Source: Kitagawia praeruptora (lineage: Eukaryota; Streptophyta; Magnoliopsida; Apiales; Apiaceae). Taken from it: DNA of 64,000 bases. A program made the translations under genes and the position numbers. Under the pieces are notes generated by a model. It ran no database searches, was not told where the DNA came from, and was given only the letters and a program-made list of their open reading frames with translations. This document shows positions 34,923 through 45,977 of the stretch, piece by piece. Each line of letters begins with the position of its first letter. Position 1 is the first letter of the stretch. The stretch spans positions 131,161,001 through 131,225,000 of the forward strand of contig CM075346.1 of the NCBI GenBank assembly GCA_037693485.1, given 5' to 3'.

Positions 34923-36027
34923 TGTTTATGTATATGAGAGTAGAGAGTACTGATACTTCTTTTCATATAGAATATAATAAGATTACATGCATATATATAA
35001 GGTATCTAGGAGATATGGACTCCTAAAAACCAGCAACTACTTACCAAACAACACTACACTACCTCCACGATCCTACAAATACTGAAACTACTTCTACGAC
35101 TAAGTCTCTGCTGTTTACATGGGATGACAGCTGAGTTATGCAAATTTAAAACATAAATACTCATCTAAAGAAAACAGATAATTAATAACTAAATTTAAGA
35201 TTATTCCAACAATCACCCCCTTAATCTTAAATTTATGAAGCACTTTTCTTCATCTATGTGATGCACATCTCACCACCTTCAGTTTTGCATTTCTTTGATG
35301 TACTTTATGTCATACATTCACTTCCATTTTGTGATGCACTTCTCGTCACCTATATATTTTGTTGATGCACATTATCACCAACATCAAAATTTTGAAGAAC
35401 TTCTCTCCATGGTGCACTTCTCACCCACAATAATACTAAAATTAATTTTCTTCAATGGCCACTTTGTGCCAAAGTTTCTTGCTCACTGCCCTCACAAGTG
35501 TTCCATCTCATTCAATTTTGCATGGCTTTCTACCACTCTATCTCGTTTTATGCCTTCAGTAGTCTTCTCCGGCATCGCCTCGTCTTTCTTGGCAGCTCCA
35601 TACTACACATGCAGCTTTGCCACCGGCGTCCATGCCACCACCACCCAGCGACAACCCAAGGAACAGAGGGAAGGCTTAAGCCTTGAACCCCCCCGGGGCT
35701 CTGATACCAAGTGTAGAAAATATAATATATAATTTGTTTATGTATATGAGAGTATAGAGTACTGATACTTATTTTCATATAGAACTGAATAAGATTAGAT
35801 GCATATATATAAGGTATCTAGGAGACATGGACTCCTAAAAACCAGCAACTACTTACCAATTAAACAACACTATACTACCTCCACGATCCTACAAATACTG
35901 AAACTACTTCTACGACTAAGTCTCTGCTGTTTACATGGGATGACAGCTGAGTTATGCAAATTTAAAACATAAATACTTATCTAAAGAAAATAAATAATTA
36001 ATAACTAAATTTAAGATTATTCAAACA
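34923..36027 (-). mobile_element. TRIM-like miniature LTR retrotransposon B
   Basis: Direct repeats 34923-35211 (first 23 bases missing) and 35712-36027 flank about 500 bp. The minus-strand PBS CTTGGTATCAGAGCCCC lies at 35695-35711, and the polypurine tract at 35212-35222 (AGGGGGTGAT). The layout, internal GATGCACTTCTCACC repeats and PBS-proximal sequence match element A, so they are related families. A and B abut with both inner LTR ends missing, which points to a deletion between two once separate elements. Confidence 0.78.
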
Positions 36028-36776
36028 AAAACAATATACACGAAAGATCATGCAGATGTAGATTTGATATCTCTAGATATCACATATCTGTCTAGGTTTT
36101 GATGTAATCTTTGGGTTGGTAACAACTTTACGCCTATATACATCATTACATGTATAGTCCACCATATCTACTACCTTCATATTTTCTTTAACAATGGCTA
36201 TATGAGTGACATTCCTCTTCAAAACGTTCAGGTCATTCCCTTTTAAGATTTTGTCTTTCTCCAGTTTCTATAACGAGTTCGTATAATCAAGGGTTCTCAT
36301 GTATGTTAGCAATTGGCATTCACATAATTTGGTTTGTCGAGGTACACCAATAAGACTGGAGGACAACAAAAATCAAATTTTGTTGGATGTCAAATGATGA
36401 TATGTACACTAAATACAAATTTTTAGTTAAAGCATAAGATTTAAGTGAACATGTTACAAGTGAATTTGCTTTACAAAATAATATGTTTTTTAATCGTGGA
36501 ATTAAACATGTACATGAACGTTGCTCGATCTACTCAATATCCATGTTCTATTCAGTGAAACAAATTTTCAGCATTCAACCTCTAACATACAACTTGACTG
36601 GGATTCATTCCTTTTTCATGTATGAGTTTCATTACTCTCCCTGGCTGCCCATGAGGCCACAGGTTCAACAACTCATTATTCATCCACTTTATGAAAATCT
36701 ACATTTGACTGTAATGTAACACCCTTTTCATTTGAAAGTGAAATCACAAAAAAAAAAAATTAAACATGATAAAAAG
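36028..36776. other. Non-coding DNA with a dispersed repeat
   Basis: No gene seen. Bases 36527-36640 recur, diverged, at 63889-64000 in the same orientation (shared words GATCTACTC, TTCAACCTCT and CATGTATGAGTTTCA). Confidence 0.5.
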
Positions 36777-37379
36777 TGTTGTTGGAGGAATTTCGTAACA
36801 CAAAATTGGAGGTTTGTTGGAATAGTATAGCGAAATTATGAGTATGTGGCTACTTTAGGGGATTAGGGTTTATAAAAAAAGAGGGGGCTGGACTTGGCAG
36901 GTGTCTCGATTTATGTCGTGTATTGGATTGCATCTGCCAAGATGCCTTCGTACCTATATTTATATATGATCAAGCCGGTTTATAAAAATAGAGGGGGCTG
37001 GACTTGGCATGTGTCTCGATTAGTGTCGTGTATCGGATTCCATCTACCAAGATGCCTACGTACCTATGTTTATATAGGATCAAGCCTACGTAGTTCTGTG
37101 CAATTGTGTTTATCTCTGAGAGACATTAGGGATAAACTTTGTTAATGTGGTAATTACTGATTTTATCTGATTTAATCTTGTCATTGTGATATCTTCCTGA
37201 TTTGAAGAATATCGTTTGGAGATATTTTTGGTAATTGATTGATTGGGATTGATTCTTTCCTCGTTTCAGAAAGAGGATAAAATTTAGCGGTTAAGAAAAA
37301 ATTATTAATCTTAATGAATAATTAATAAATAATTGGAATTTGGGAGGTTATTAGACATGCCAAAAACATGGCATAACAA
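36777..37379 (-). repeat. LTR-like fragment related to the LARD LTR, with a 110-bp tandem duplication
   Basis: It begins TGTTGTTGGAGGAATTTCGT, similar to the LARD LTR start at 41026. It carries the conserved block with AAGATGCCTACGTACCTATG and a TATA-like stretch, also seen near 41310-41345. Two copies of a 110-bp unit, 36869-36978 and 36979-37088, double the TATA region. Right boundary uncertain. Confidence 0.45.
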
Positions 37380-37431
37380 AAAGAAACTAAAATGTAAAAT
37401 AAAGTGCCAAAACTGTAGGCTTTCCAAGCAA

Positions 37432-37924
37432 ATTTAACTCCACATTAGTATGACATTGTCCGCTTTGAGCCGAGTCCGCACGGATTTGTTTTTGGATGAC
37501 TTCCAAAAGGTCTCATACTAATGGAGTTATCTGGATGCTTATAAACTAGCTATCTAGCCTTCTCATAAACGATGTGGGACAACTCCCAACAATCTCCCCC
37601 TTCACACATCGTGCTAGACACCTACCGAATCTGCCACCATTATGTGTGATCTGCTCCCCTTGATCCATATTGGAAGTTCCTGGCTATCTGGCTCCCGTTA
37701 AACCCATACTGGAATTAAGGCCCACCTGCTCCTCCTCAAGCCTATCCTGGAATAGCACATCTGCCTCTTCCTGGATCCTCCTACAGCCCATCTAAGATTG
37801 TTCTGGATCATTACAACCATAGCTCTGATACCACTTGTTGGGCCGCGATCGAGCCTTAACTTCACATTAGTATGATATTGTCGACCGTGCCCCTCCCACA
37901 ACCAATGTGGGACAACTCCTAACA
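37432..37924 (-). mobile_element. TRIM-like miniature LTR retrotransposon C
   Basis: Right LTR 37836-37924 (TGTTGGG to CCTAACA) with the minus-strand PBS GTGGTATCAGAGCT beside it at 37821-37834. The left LTR ends CCCAACA at 37591 with the polypurine tract GAAGGGGGAGAT at 37592-37603. Shared words are CACATTAGTATGA and ATGTGGGACAACTCC. The right LTR lacks about 100 bases present in the left one, and the left start is unclear (near 37432). No coding content. Confidence 0.7.
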
Positions 37925-40104
37925 AAAACACCAATTGTGTCATTAAAAATCTTATTTGTTTTTGGCCAAAATCTTAGAAATTAAAAATTCATCACTTCGA
38001 TTATATGTTTTAAGAAATGAGTAATAATTTTCTAAAAGTCTTATAACTGTTTTAAGCATATTTCAAATTCATATTATATAAACATCTAATTAAAAATCTA
38101 ACTAACTAAAAGTAAATAAATATATAAAATTTTAAATAATTTAGTGACTTTGGTGAATCACTTTATAACAATAATTTTTTTGATCAATTTAACAATACAA
38201 GATAATAATATCGTTATAAAGTTTTGCTCTACAACTTAAAGTTACATTAAATATATTTTATAATAATATTTTGACGTAAACTTCACACCATTTCAAAATA
38301 ATCATTATATGCTGGAATAAAGAACTTGTCTATTATGGACTTTAGATTCGATTTTTCCCTTAAAAAAGAACTTTATAATAAATAAGTATCTCTTTAAATA
38401 ATAAATCATGTACACAATTCTTTTTTTGTTGCAATTTTTATTATTATCTATCAAATATACAAAATATTGTAATTACATATTTTATTTTAATATTTAAACA
38501 TATTCTTATCATATTGGTGTAATGATTTTTTTTAAGTATGATCGAATTGTCGATGCCTTGGTTGAGGTAGAATATGATCCTCTAGCACTATCATATGTTT
38601 AGCCAAAACCTCTCAAGTTTGCATTGTTAGGACTTGTAGCGGTCTACTCCAGATTGGATTTGATTTGTATAATGTGTACAAGTTGCTATTTTTATCATCT
38701 TTAATTCTTTAGATACTTTGTTTGGATACAACTACAAGAGTGAAAATATAGTTATTCTATAAGGTACATATTGGACCTCATCACTATGGAATATAAGAAT
38801 CTACAGTCGAGCAGTGATTTTAAAAAAAATACACAAGAAATGTATTCATCATATGAGGGTGATCTCAAATACATATTTATATTTTATAAGCAATATTTGT
38901 CGAAATAATTGAGCTCATTTACAAATTTAAAATGAATCTCATTTTCAAAACTACAACATTCATATTTAAAGTGAATCTAATTTACAAAATTATAACATTT
39001 ATGCTCAACACTATTTTTCATAAAAAGTGTTGTGATTCTATCCCGATTAAGCTTCTTTAGGATTAAACTAACTGATCAAAATATACATATACAAGATATA
39101 ATGTTTTAGTAATAGCCCCAACATTATTCAAAATTTAGCATCAAATAAAACTTTTAGTGTAGTCAAAAAAACATTCAATGCTAATTTTTAATGTGTGTTA
39201 GTAGGTTGGACTGCCACAAACTTCTACTCCTTACTTATATCATCTTTAATGAAAGAGCCCAACTTCTCTTTTATGGCTCCCGGTCACTAGAAAATATTTG
39301 TCAGTAACCTGTTACACAACATATGATTTCTGCTCCGTTGGATGGTTGATCCAACGAATGAGATTTAAAAAAAAATTGCCCGTACCGCAAAAATTTTCCG
39401 CGATACAGGTAAATTACCAAAATACCTTCCCCTGTTTTCACACAAAAAATCTAATGTACACGTACCGCAGAAAGTTTATGCGGTACATGATGGACCATTT
39501 GCCATAGCAAACATTTGCCAGAGACCGAACCCCTTGTATTTAAATGTACGTCTCACTAGAATTGGCACAGATTTTTTTTTAATCTCACATGTAGCATGTA
39601 CCGTTTTTATTTTAGCTACATCACTGTCTTGAATTGTCTTTGATCGTTTTTTCCATTGTCTCTTGAGATCCATTCATTTCTTTTTAAATTAAGGGAGATT
39701 TTAAAACTTTGCGTGATTGCAAATAAAACAACTACTAGGATATGTACATGTACCGCAGAAAATTTCTGTGGTACGTGGTGGACCATTTGCCACAGCATAC
39801 ATTTGTCAGTGACCGGACCCCCTCTTTTATTAGGTCCCAATCACATGCCAAATAAGTAAAAGTTGTACTTGGTACCTAGCTGAGCAAATTCATTCAATGC
39901 GAAATTCATTATCATCAATCATCTGACCCCACTTGTGTAGGGTGTTGAAGAACATGACAAACTTAATTAACGAATAGAATGTTATATAAAATTGAGGAAG
40001 TGCAGAGTTAGACCTGGCCCGGCTTGATGGATTGGACAGTTTTTAATATATGCTCCGATGCTAAATTTTTTATTAGGATCCATTTCACGTTCTTCAACGA
40101 TTGA
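37925..40104. other. AT-rich non-coding stretch with a palindromic repeat
   Basis: No gene seen. Three copies of a GTACCGCA...TGCGGTAC-type inverted repeat lie near 39396, 39461 and 39750. The last two are followed by GTGGACCATTTGCCA-like and CATTTGCCAGTGACCG-like words. It may be an old MITE or satellite fragment; no clear ends. Confidence 0.45.
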
Positions 40105-40513
40105 TATAACATTCAAACCTACAATCAAATGCATACCGGACCCAATAACCCACCACAGTCCAGTCCAAAAGTGCTAGCAAATTCGTACACATTAGTTATT
40201 GACTTGTACCTATAAAGGTCTCAAATGCTCTTATTCGAATTGATGTGGCATGTTACAAACACTCGCTCTTATTGGGTCGACGTCTTCGTCAAGCCCACAC
40301 ACAAAATTTCTAAACTCGAGTAATGCCTCTGCACTTCCAGCCGACCAAAGCTTTGATACTATTTGTAACATTCAAGCCCAAAACCGAATGCATATCGGGC
40401 CCAACATCCACCACAAGTCAGTACAAAAGTGCTAGCAAATTGGTAAACATTAGTTGTTAACTTGTATCTATAAAGGCCCCAAATACTCTTATTCTAATCG
40501 ATGTGGCATGTAA
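40105..40513 (-). mobile_element. Very small TRIM-like element D
   Basis: Direct repeats of about 150 bp (40105-40257 and 40364-40513) flank only about 106 bp. Ends resemble TGTAACA...TGTTACA. Beside the right repeat the minus strand reads AATAGTATCAAAGC, a degenerate PBS. Each repeat contains TATAAAGG. No polypurine tract is obvious. Right repeat end decayed. Confidence 0.6.
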
Positions 40514-41025
40514 TAAAAAAATGTTGTCACCAAGAATTGATCTACTGAACTCCTCCATTATGAAAACTTATGTTCACACACACAACCACTACACCATAAG
40601 GTCTGATCAGAATTAGATAGGATGATTTGATTCTTGAGTTATCGCCTAGCTTAGAGGTAAGTTTCTAATCGTTCTTTCTAGTATTTTCCAAATTACGTGT
40701 TATGTGTATATCTGTTTATCAAAACTTGGGCTAAATGATGATATATTTTGAGGTTATATGTGCTAGGGTATATCTGTGTTATGTGTATGCAATAGTTTTG
40801 GAACTCTGATTTATGCCATGGTTTGCAAAAATAAAGACTTAGGACTGAGTCACCAGGTTGTAGTGACAGTTTTTAGAAAATTTAGGACCGTTATCACCTG
40901 GTTGTAGTGGTCTTGGTATGAATTGTGTGTTTCAAGTTATTGCTGTTATGTGGTGTCGTATCGAATTGTATCGAATAAGAATAAGTGTATCGTAAGTGAT
41001 TGGTTCGTATATTGTTATCGTAATA
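40514..41025. other. Flanking DNA left of the LARD
   Basis: Non-coding. It contains two copies of a CACCTGGTTGTAGTG-like word (near 40850 and 40895), a style common in plant LTR/UTR sequence, so this may be an older element remnant. It ends in TAATA (41021-41025), the left target flank of the LARD. Confidence 0.5.
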
Positions 41026-42110
41026 TGTTGTGAGAGGAATTTGGTACAACACTTCGAGAGAATATCGCTGGAATAACGGATGAATCGCTTGATTTCCGGC
41101 TGCAGAATCAGCGTTCAATCATTTACAGCCCGGCGTTCAACTGCCAGAGTGGGCGGTTGTTTGTAATGATTTTGGGACTGAGTTTGCAAGGTCACCGGAC
41201 AACAAGGACGGAGTAATTCCTACTCAGTCGATCCCAGCTGCCAGAGATGTGTATTGCTCAAGTTTTCTACATGATCCATGTAGAGTGAAGTGAGATTCAA
41301 CCCTTGCAAAGTGCCTACATATCCTATATTTATAGGAATCAAGTCCCATGTAGTTCTAGGGTTTTGGACTTCTTGTTGATAGCCCAGCCACGTTTTGATA
41401 AGCCTTATCCTCCTGACCATGATGATCCATTGGTTATTTTGTTGATGAAGAAGAGTCCTAGCTCCCTTAGGACACTGACTGAACCCTGGCCTTCCGTTGT
41501 ACAGCCGCCTATATATATACACAGTGTATATATCATATATGTTTTATATTTATTTTCCTCAACTGAACTGATCCAGTTAATTATCCCAGATGATATGATT
41601 ATCCAGTAGTTATCCCTCCATAAAACCACAGTTATCTTCATATTTATATGATTTTCCATCATATATCCGCATATATATACATAATCCATGTATATATGAT
41701 GATTATCCATGATTCCAGAGGTTGTTGGGTCGTCCCTGATGTTTAGGAGTTATCAAAAAGTCAATTAGAGTGATATATATCCGTTCTCCTACAATTTAGG
41801 AGGCTGCTGGGCCAATTCCCGCGGACTGTCGGGGTACGAGTGTGAACCCCTGCTTGGAAGCCCTTCACATGCATGAACCCCTATCAGGCCTCCCACACAG
41901 CAATACCTCTATCTAGGGTTCAGACACCTGAACCCCTGCATGAATGAACCCGAACCAGATGCCAGAATCTTCATCTTTCAGTATATTTCCAAGGCATATT
42001 GGGCCAAAACATCCATACCTAGTCCAACCTATCCATCCATATCCACATTACTCAAACTCGTGACCGTAATGGGCCTTAAATCAAGCCCAAGGTGGATTTT
42101 GGGCACAACA
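41026..42110 (-). repeat. 3' LTR of the LARD
   Basis: TGTTG...CAACA ends. A minus-strand TATA-like TATAAATATAGG lies at 41323-41334, inside a TCCTAT/ATAGGA inverted repeat. A perfect 10-bp stem ATATATACAT (41673-41682) pairs with ATGTATATAT (41688-41697) around the loop AATCC. Confidence 0.9.
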
Positions 42111-42260
42111 ACTAGCCCCCGGTTCCTTATAGCCTTTTAATGCAAAAGGAACCAAAGTATGACATGATCTAATCCTTCCTTATCTTCCTCAGAGAAATAC
42201 ATAGCTTCCACATCATGCTTCCAAGCTTACATGAGCTAACTCGGCGTAAGAAATAGGAAA
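42111..42260 (-). other. Polypurine tract and adjacent block of the LARD
   Basis: Minus strand reads GGAACCGGGGGCTAGT beside the 3' LTR, the likely plus-strand primer. The following block, with AAGCTTACATGAGCT and GTAAGAAA, is duplicated at 45782-45900 and partly at 61181-61219. Confidence 0.65.
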
Positions 42261-43886
42261 CATAATGCTTTCACATATGTACCCCATCTGAATCCTTAAA
42301 TGAACTCCTTCCACATACCTTAGACTATGCATAGCGTACCAGTTCCAGTCATGAGCTTTTTATCCTTATCACCTGAACCTACCAACTTCCAGCCTTCTTC
42401 CTTGAAAACTATAGCTTGCCTTCTCGATATATTTCTTTTCCTTGTGAGGTTGGCCTCCATGTGTGAATCCTTGTTGGTGAAGCCATGAAGCTTCCGCTGT
42501 TGCATATAGGATTCAATCTTCCAGAACCCTATGCTACCAAGACAACTAGAAAAAGTAATTAGTAACATGAGCTAAGTAGCTCACATATATGATGCACATA
42601 GTGCATAGATATATAATGCATATATGCAAATATGATTATGCGAGTGCATATGATTTTGTATATATAAACTCATTACTGCCTTCACACTCATGTAGAACCT
42701 TAGCGAACGCACTCCTCAAGACATATGCCACAACATTTAGAGATTTCCATGAACCCATCTCCATGGACCTCTCAATATGTTGTTAAGTTTTCCGAGACTT
42801 CATGAACATCTGCCCATAAACCATAGGACTTTTCCAAACCGTGCCCATAAACCATGGGACTTTGCCAAACCATGCCCATCAACTATGGGGCTTTTCCCAA
42901 GTGAACCTATAATCCATATGATGCAGATGAGTATATGCGTACCCCAAGAGGGACCAAGGTAAGGCTATAGAAACCTCCTCAATTGTAACTATGTCTTTCT
43001 AAGTGGTTACGTTATGAGGCATATAGTATGCCTAAGTACCTATCAGCCAGCAAGTTTGAAAATAATTTTGAAGCTCATTCATAATATAAGTAAATTTATG
43101 TCATGATGTCCCTTTGTGTATAAATCCATGCAAGTTTAAAATCATGTGATACGCATATCCAGATTAACATGAATTAATGTGTGATAGAAGATAATGATCC
43201 ATTTGAAAAGATGAACTTCGCAATGAAGTTTTTGGCTGCTATATAAATTTCCTTGTATGCATAGAAAATATGTGTGATAGAGAATATGTAAAAGATTGAA
43301 AGTAGAACTTATCTTTTCTTTTAGCACGTGAATCCAAGTCAGGGTTCAACCATTGAAGCCATAAGGTTGGGGCTGCCACCCTTTGAGCTTAAGATGAGGA
43401 CCTCATTCCATTATGTAAGCCCTTCCATGGTGAGATGTTGAATTACCCCCCAAGGATCAGATTTCCTTCTCGCACGATATGTAAGTCTTCCTCCGCCTGA
43501 ATCCTTGAACCTTTGTTCGTGCATATGCTATGTGTAAAGTAGCCTTCTTAGGGGTACGTTCAAGCCCTAGGGGTGGTTCACCCAGTTGTACCCTTGAATG
43601 TTTTATAAATATCCAGGCTTCACGCAATAGCCTTAACTTGTATATATTTGTTCACCACTACCTGTCAAGGGTTCACGTGGGCTCATCACACTACCTGTGA
43701 AGGGTTTACGTGGGCGTAAGATTGATAGGAGCTTTGCTCACCTAGGATACCCAGGGTCAATGCGAACTCGGAAGGTTCCACTACCTATTGAGGGTTCACG
43801 TGGACCTAGCCACGTTACCTGCCGAGGGCTTTAAGTTGATGGGAGTTTCGCTAGCCTAGTGTCCCTAGGATCGACGCGAACCCATG
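42261..43886. other. LARD internal region, tandem imperfect repeats
   Basis: No protein domain recognised. Includes three copies of CCCATAAACCATGGGACTTT-like units (42812-42900), a perfect hairpin AGGCATA/TATGCCT around TAG (43017-43033), and ACCTGTCAAGGGTTCACGTG-like units repeated between 43660 and 43880. Confidence 0.5.
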
Positions 43887-43887
43887 A

Positions 43888-43939
43888 CATGCATAATCCA
43901 TACATGTTAAAACCTACTCATGCATAATCCATACATGAG
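43888..43939 (-). repeat. Two AATCC-loop hairpins
   Basis: Hairpin 43888-43906: CATGCAT, loop AATCC, ATACATG. Hairpin 43917-43939: CTCATGCAT, loop AATCC, ATACATGAG. Each has one C-A mispair on the plus strand, which becomes a U-G pair in minus-strand RNA, the sense RNA of this element. Confidence 0.65.
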
Positions 43940-43945
43940 AAATCC

Positions 43946-44305
43946 AATCCATGAAATCCAAATCCAAATCCAATCCAAATCCAAATCCAAATCCAATCCA
44001 AGTCCAATCCAAATCCAAATCCAACCCAAATCCAAGTCCAATCCAGATCCAAATCCAATCCAAATCCCATCCAGATCCAAATCCAATCCAATCCAAATCC
44101 AAGTCCAATCCAGATCCAAATCCAATCCAAATCCCATCCAGATCCAAATCCAATCCAAGTCCAATCCAGATCCAAATCCAATCCAAATCCCATCCAGATC
44201 CAAATCCAATCCAAATCCAAGTCCAATCCAAATCCAATCCAGATCTAAATCCAATCCAAATCCAAATCCAATCTATATCTAAATCCAATCCAAATTCAAT
44301 CCTTA
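43946..44305 (-). repeat. AATCC/AAATCC minisatellite
   Basis: About 360 bp built of AATCC and AAATCC words with occasional AAGTCC and AGATCC. Higher-order units of about 60 bases containing CAGATCC and CCCATCC recur about four times. All three minus-strand frames read as meaningless Trp-Ile-Gly-Leu-Asp repeats, so long open frames here are artefacts. Confidence 0.85.
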
Positions 44306-45203
44306 CTCCTAGAGGAAGCCCGTACCTAAGAGGTTCATACCTAAAAGGTTCCTACCTAATAAGTCCATACACGTACTACACCCTAGAGTTCTTTGGCATA
44401 ACCTATCTTATAGTAAAGAACTAGGTTCACGTAAACAATAACACATGAACACATAAAGAAGGCATGTGAACTTAAGACATGAAGCACATAAGTACACATA
44501 GCACACAAAGCATATAAGTACACATAGTCATTCACAGCAGTTAAGCAAATAAAGGCAAAGATAAAGTGATCATAGTTTTAATCAAGTCATAAAAATTATT
44601 TCACAGATAAGCGCTCATACCTTCCCCCGGGCTTCCACTAATATAAGATAGAACCTCTTACCGACTGAACCCCTAATCCTAGACCGGTCTTCGGGATCAG
44701 ACCTAGAGTGCATGAAGAATTCCCATTAACGAGGTTCCATCATGGGAGTTTCCCTCGACCAGGTTCCATCCTCGAAGATTCCCTCAATGAGGTTCCATGT
44801 GATTTCCTCACAATGCTAATTTCCTTACGATGTTAGTTTCCTTACGATGTTAATTTCCAAGAGTTAAACTTCACTCACCCAGTTTCCCTGGGGTCGTGGC
44901 GAAGCCGTCTACCATCCAATGTGATTTCCTCACACTGCTAAAATCCTTAGCGTTCCAGTTTCCAAGAGTTGGACCTTACTCATCCAGTTTCCCTGGGGTC
45001 GTGGCGAAGCCGTTTGCCAAATTGTACGTAGCTTCCACAGCTGTACATAAGTCCCATAATGGGGTTAGTTGTCCACCAACATGATTACACGGAAGTTTAT
45101 CGGCTTTACGCCTTTTCAGGGTTCAAACGAGTGAACCTCCATATAGGGGAACTTTATGGCCCTAGCGTCCCTAGGTCCAGCCTGCCTTAGGGTTCCCATC
45201 CAT
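44306..45203. other. LARD internal region with a duplicated block
   Basis: No gene. Bases about 44790-44910 and 44920-45020 are imperfect duplicates (shared TGTGATTTCCTCACA and CCAGTTTCCCTGGGGTCGTG). Also repeated GAGGTTCCATC words at 44740-44800. Confidence 0.5.
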
Positions 45204-45565
45204 TCACATGTAATCCACATGTGATGCATGTATAATTTATACATGTTCCTGCCTTGATTCATGTATAATCCATACATGTGCCTGCCTTGATTCATGTATA
45301 ATCCATACATGTGCCTGCCTTGATTCATGTATAATCCATACATGTTCCATATAGTCCGTGTAATCAATTAGCACATAATCCATGTGCTTCCAATCCTGCC
45401 TTGTGCACGTAATCCACATGCGATTCATGTATAATCCATACATGTTCCTTTAGCATATAATTCATATGCTATAAATCCAGCTCATGCATAATCCATACAT
45501 GAGAAATCCTCTCCATGCATAATCCATACATGGTAAATCCAGCTCATGCATAATCCATACATGAG
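45204..45565 (-). repeat. Array of AATCC-loop hairpins
   Basis: Twelve stem-loops in 360 bp. Starts of left stems: 45204 (TCACATGT), 45227, 45260, 45293, 45326 and 45426 (CATGTAT), 45370 (AGCACAT), 45405 (GCACGT), 45451 (TAGCATAT), 45481 and 45543 (CTCATGCAT), 45513 (CCATGCAT). Each is followed by a five-base loop, AATCC in ten of them, AATTT at 45234 and AATTC at 45459, and then by the matching right stem. Stem sequences differ but pairing is kept. Three of them (45260, 45293, 45326) are a 33-bp tandem. Confidence 0.75.
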
Positions 45566-45977
45566 AAATCCTTTCCAAATTAATTCACGAAATCCAATCT
45601 GCATATGCTCCTTGATCTAGCTTCCAGGGGTACCTCGAATTAGATTCCATTAGGGGTTCGCATACCAGAACCTCAAGAATCTCATGGTCCTGAGCCCTAA
45701 CCCATTCATTGTAAATAAGTTCCGTTTGCTTAAAAAATTTACCATTTTCAAGATACCATCACGGCAGTATACCATCCACTACCCCCCGGTTCCTTGCAGC
45801 CATTAATGCAAGAGGAACCTAATATAATCCTTACTCAGGCTCAATCAACCTTCACCCTGAACCTCTAAGCTTACGTGAGCGTACTCATTGTAAGAAACAA
45901 GGGGTTTCAAAGGTGAAGCGACTACTGCTCGTAAATTCCTTCCAAGAAAGACCATGTTATTTTTTCTTGATGATGAC
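45566..45977. other. LARD internal region with second PPT-like block
   Basis: No gene. Bases 45782-45900 duplicate the polypurine-tract block at 42116-42260. Ends in the TSD ATGAC (45973-45977) of the nested array. Confidence 0.55.

Noticed and set aside
37432..37924. Cassandra-type TRIM carrying a 5S rRNA-like region
   Set aside because: No 5S internal promoter-like sequence is visible in the LTRs; only the PBS and polypurine tract fit a general TRIM.
36028..41025. Host genes in the non-coding stretch
   Set aside because: Short open frames only, AT-rich, with no codon pattern, domains or consistent splice sites.
41220..41710. Open frames on both strands in the LARD LTRs (also 62616-63103)
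   Set aside because: They are present in both LTRs as overlapping frames on opposite strands, without domain similarity.
43907..44424. Several long open frames in both strands over the AATCC minisatellite
   Set aside because: All frames are open because the short repeat contains no stop codon; the predicted proteins are simple Trp/Ile/Gly/Asp or Gln/Ser/Lys repeats.
45237..45443. Minus-strand repeat peptide (MYGLYMNQ-like units)
   Set aside because: Translation of the 33-bp hairpin tandem; no start context or homologue.
45204..45565. CRISPR-like array because of regularly spaced palindromic repeats
   Set aside because: Plant retrotransposon interior; spacers are not unique-length and no cas genes exist in this setting.
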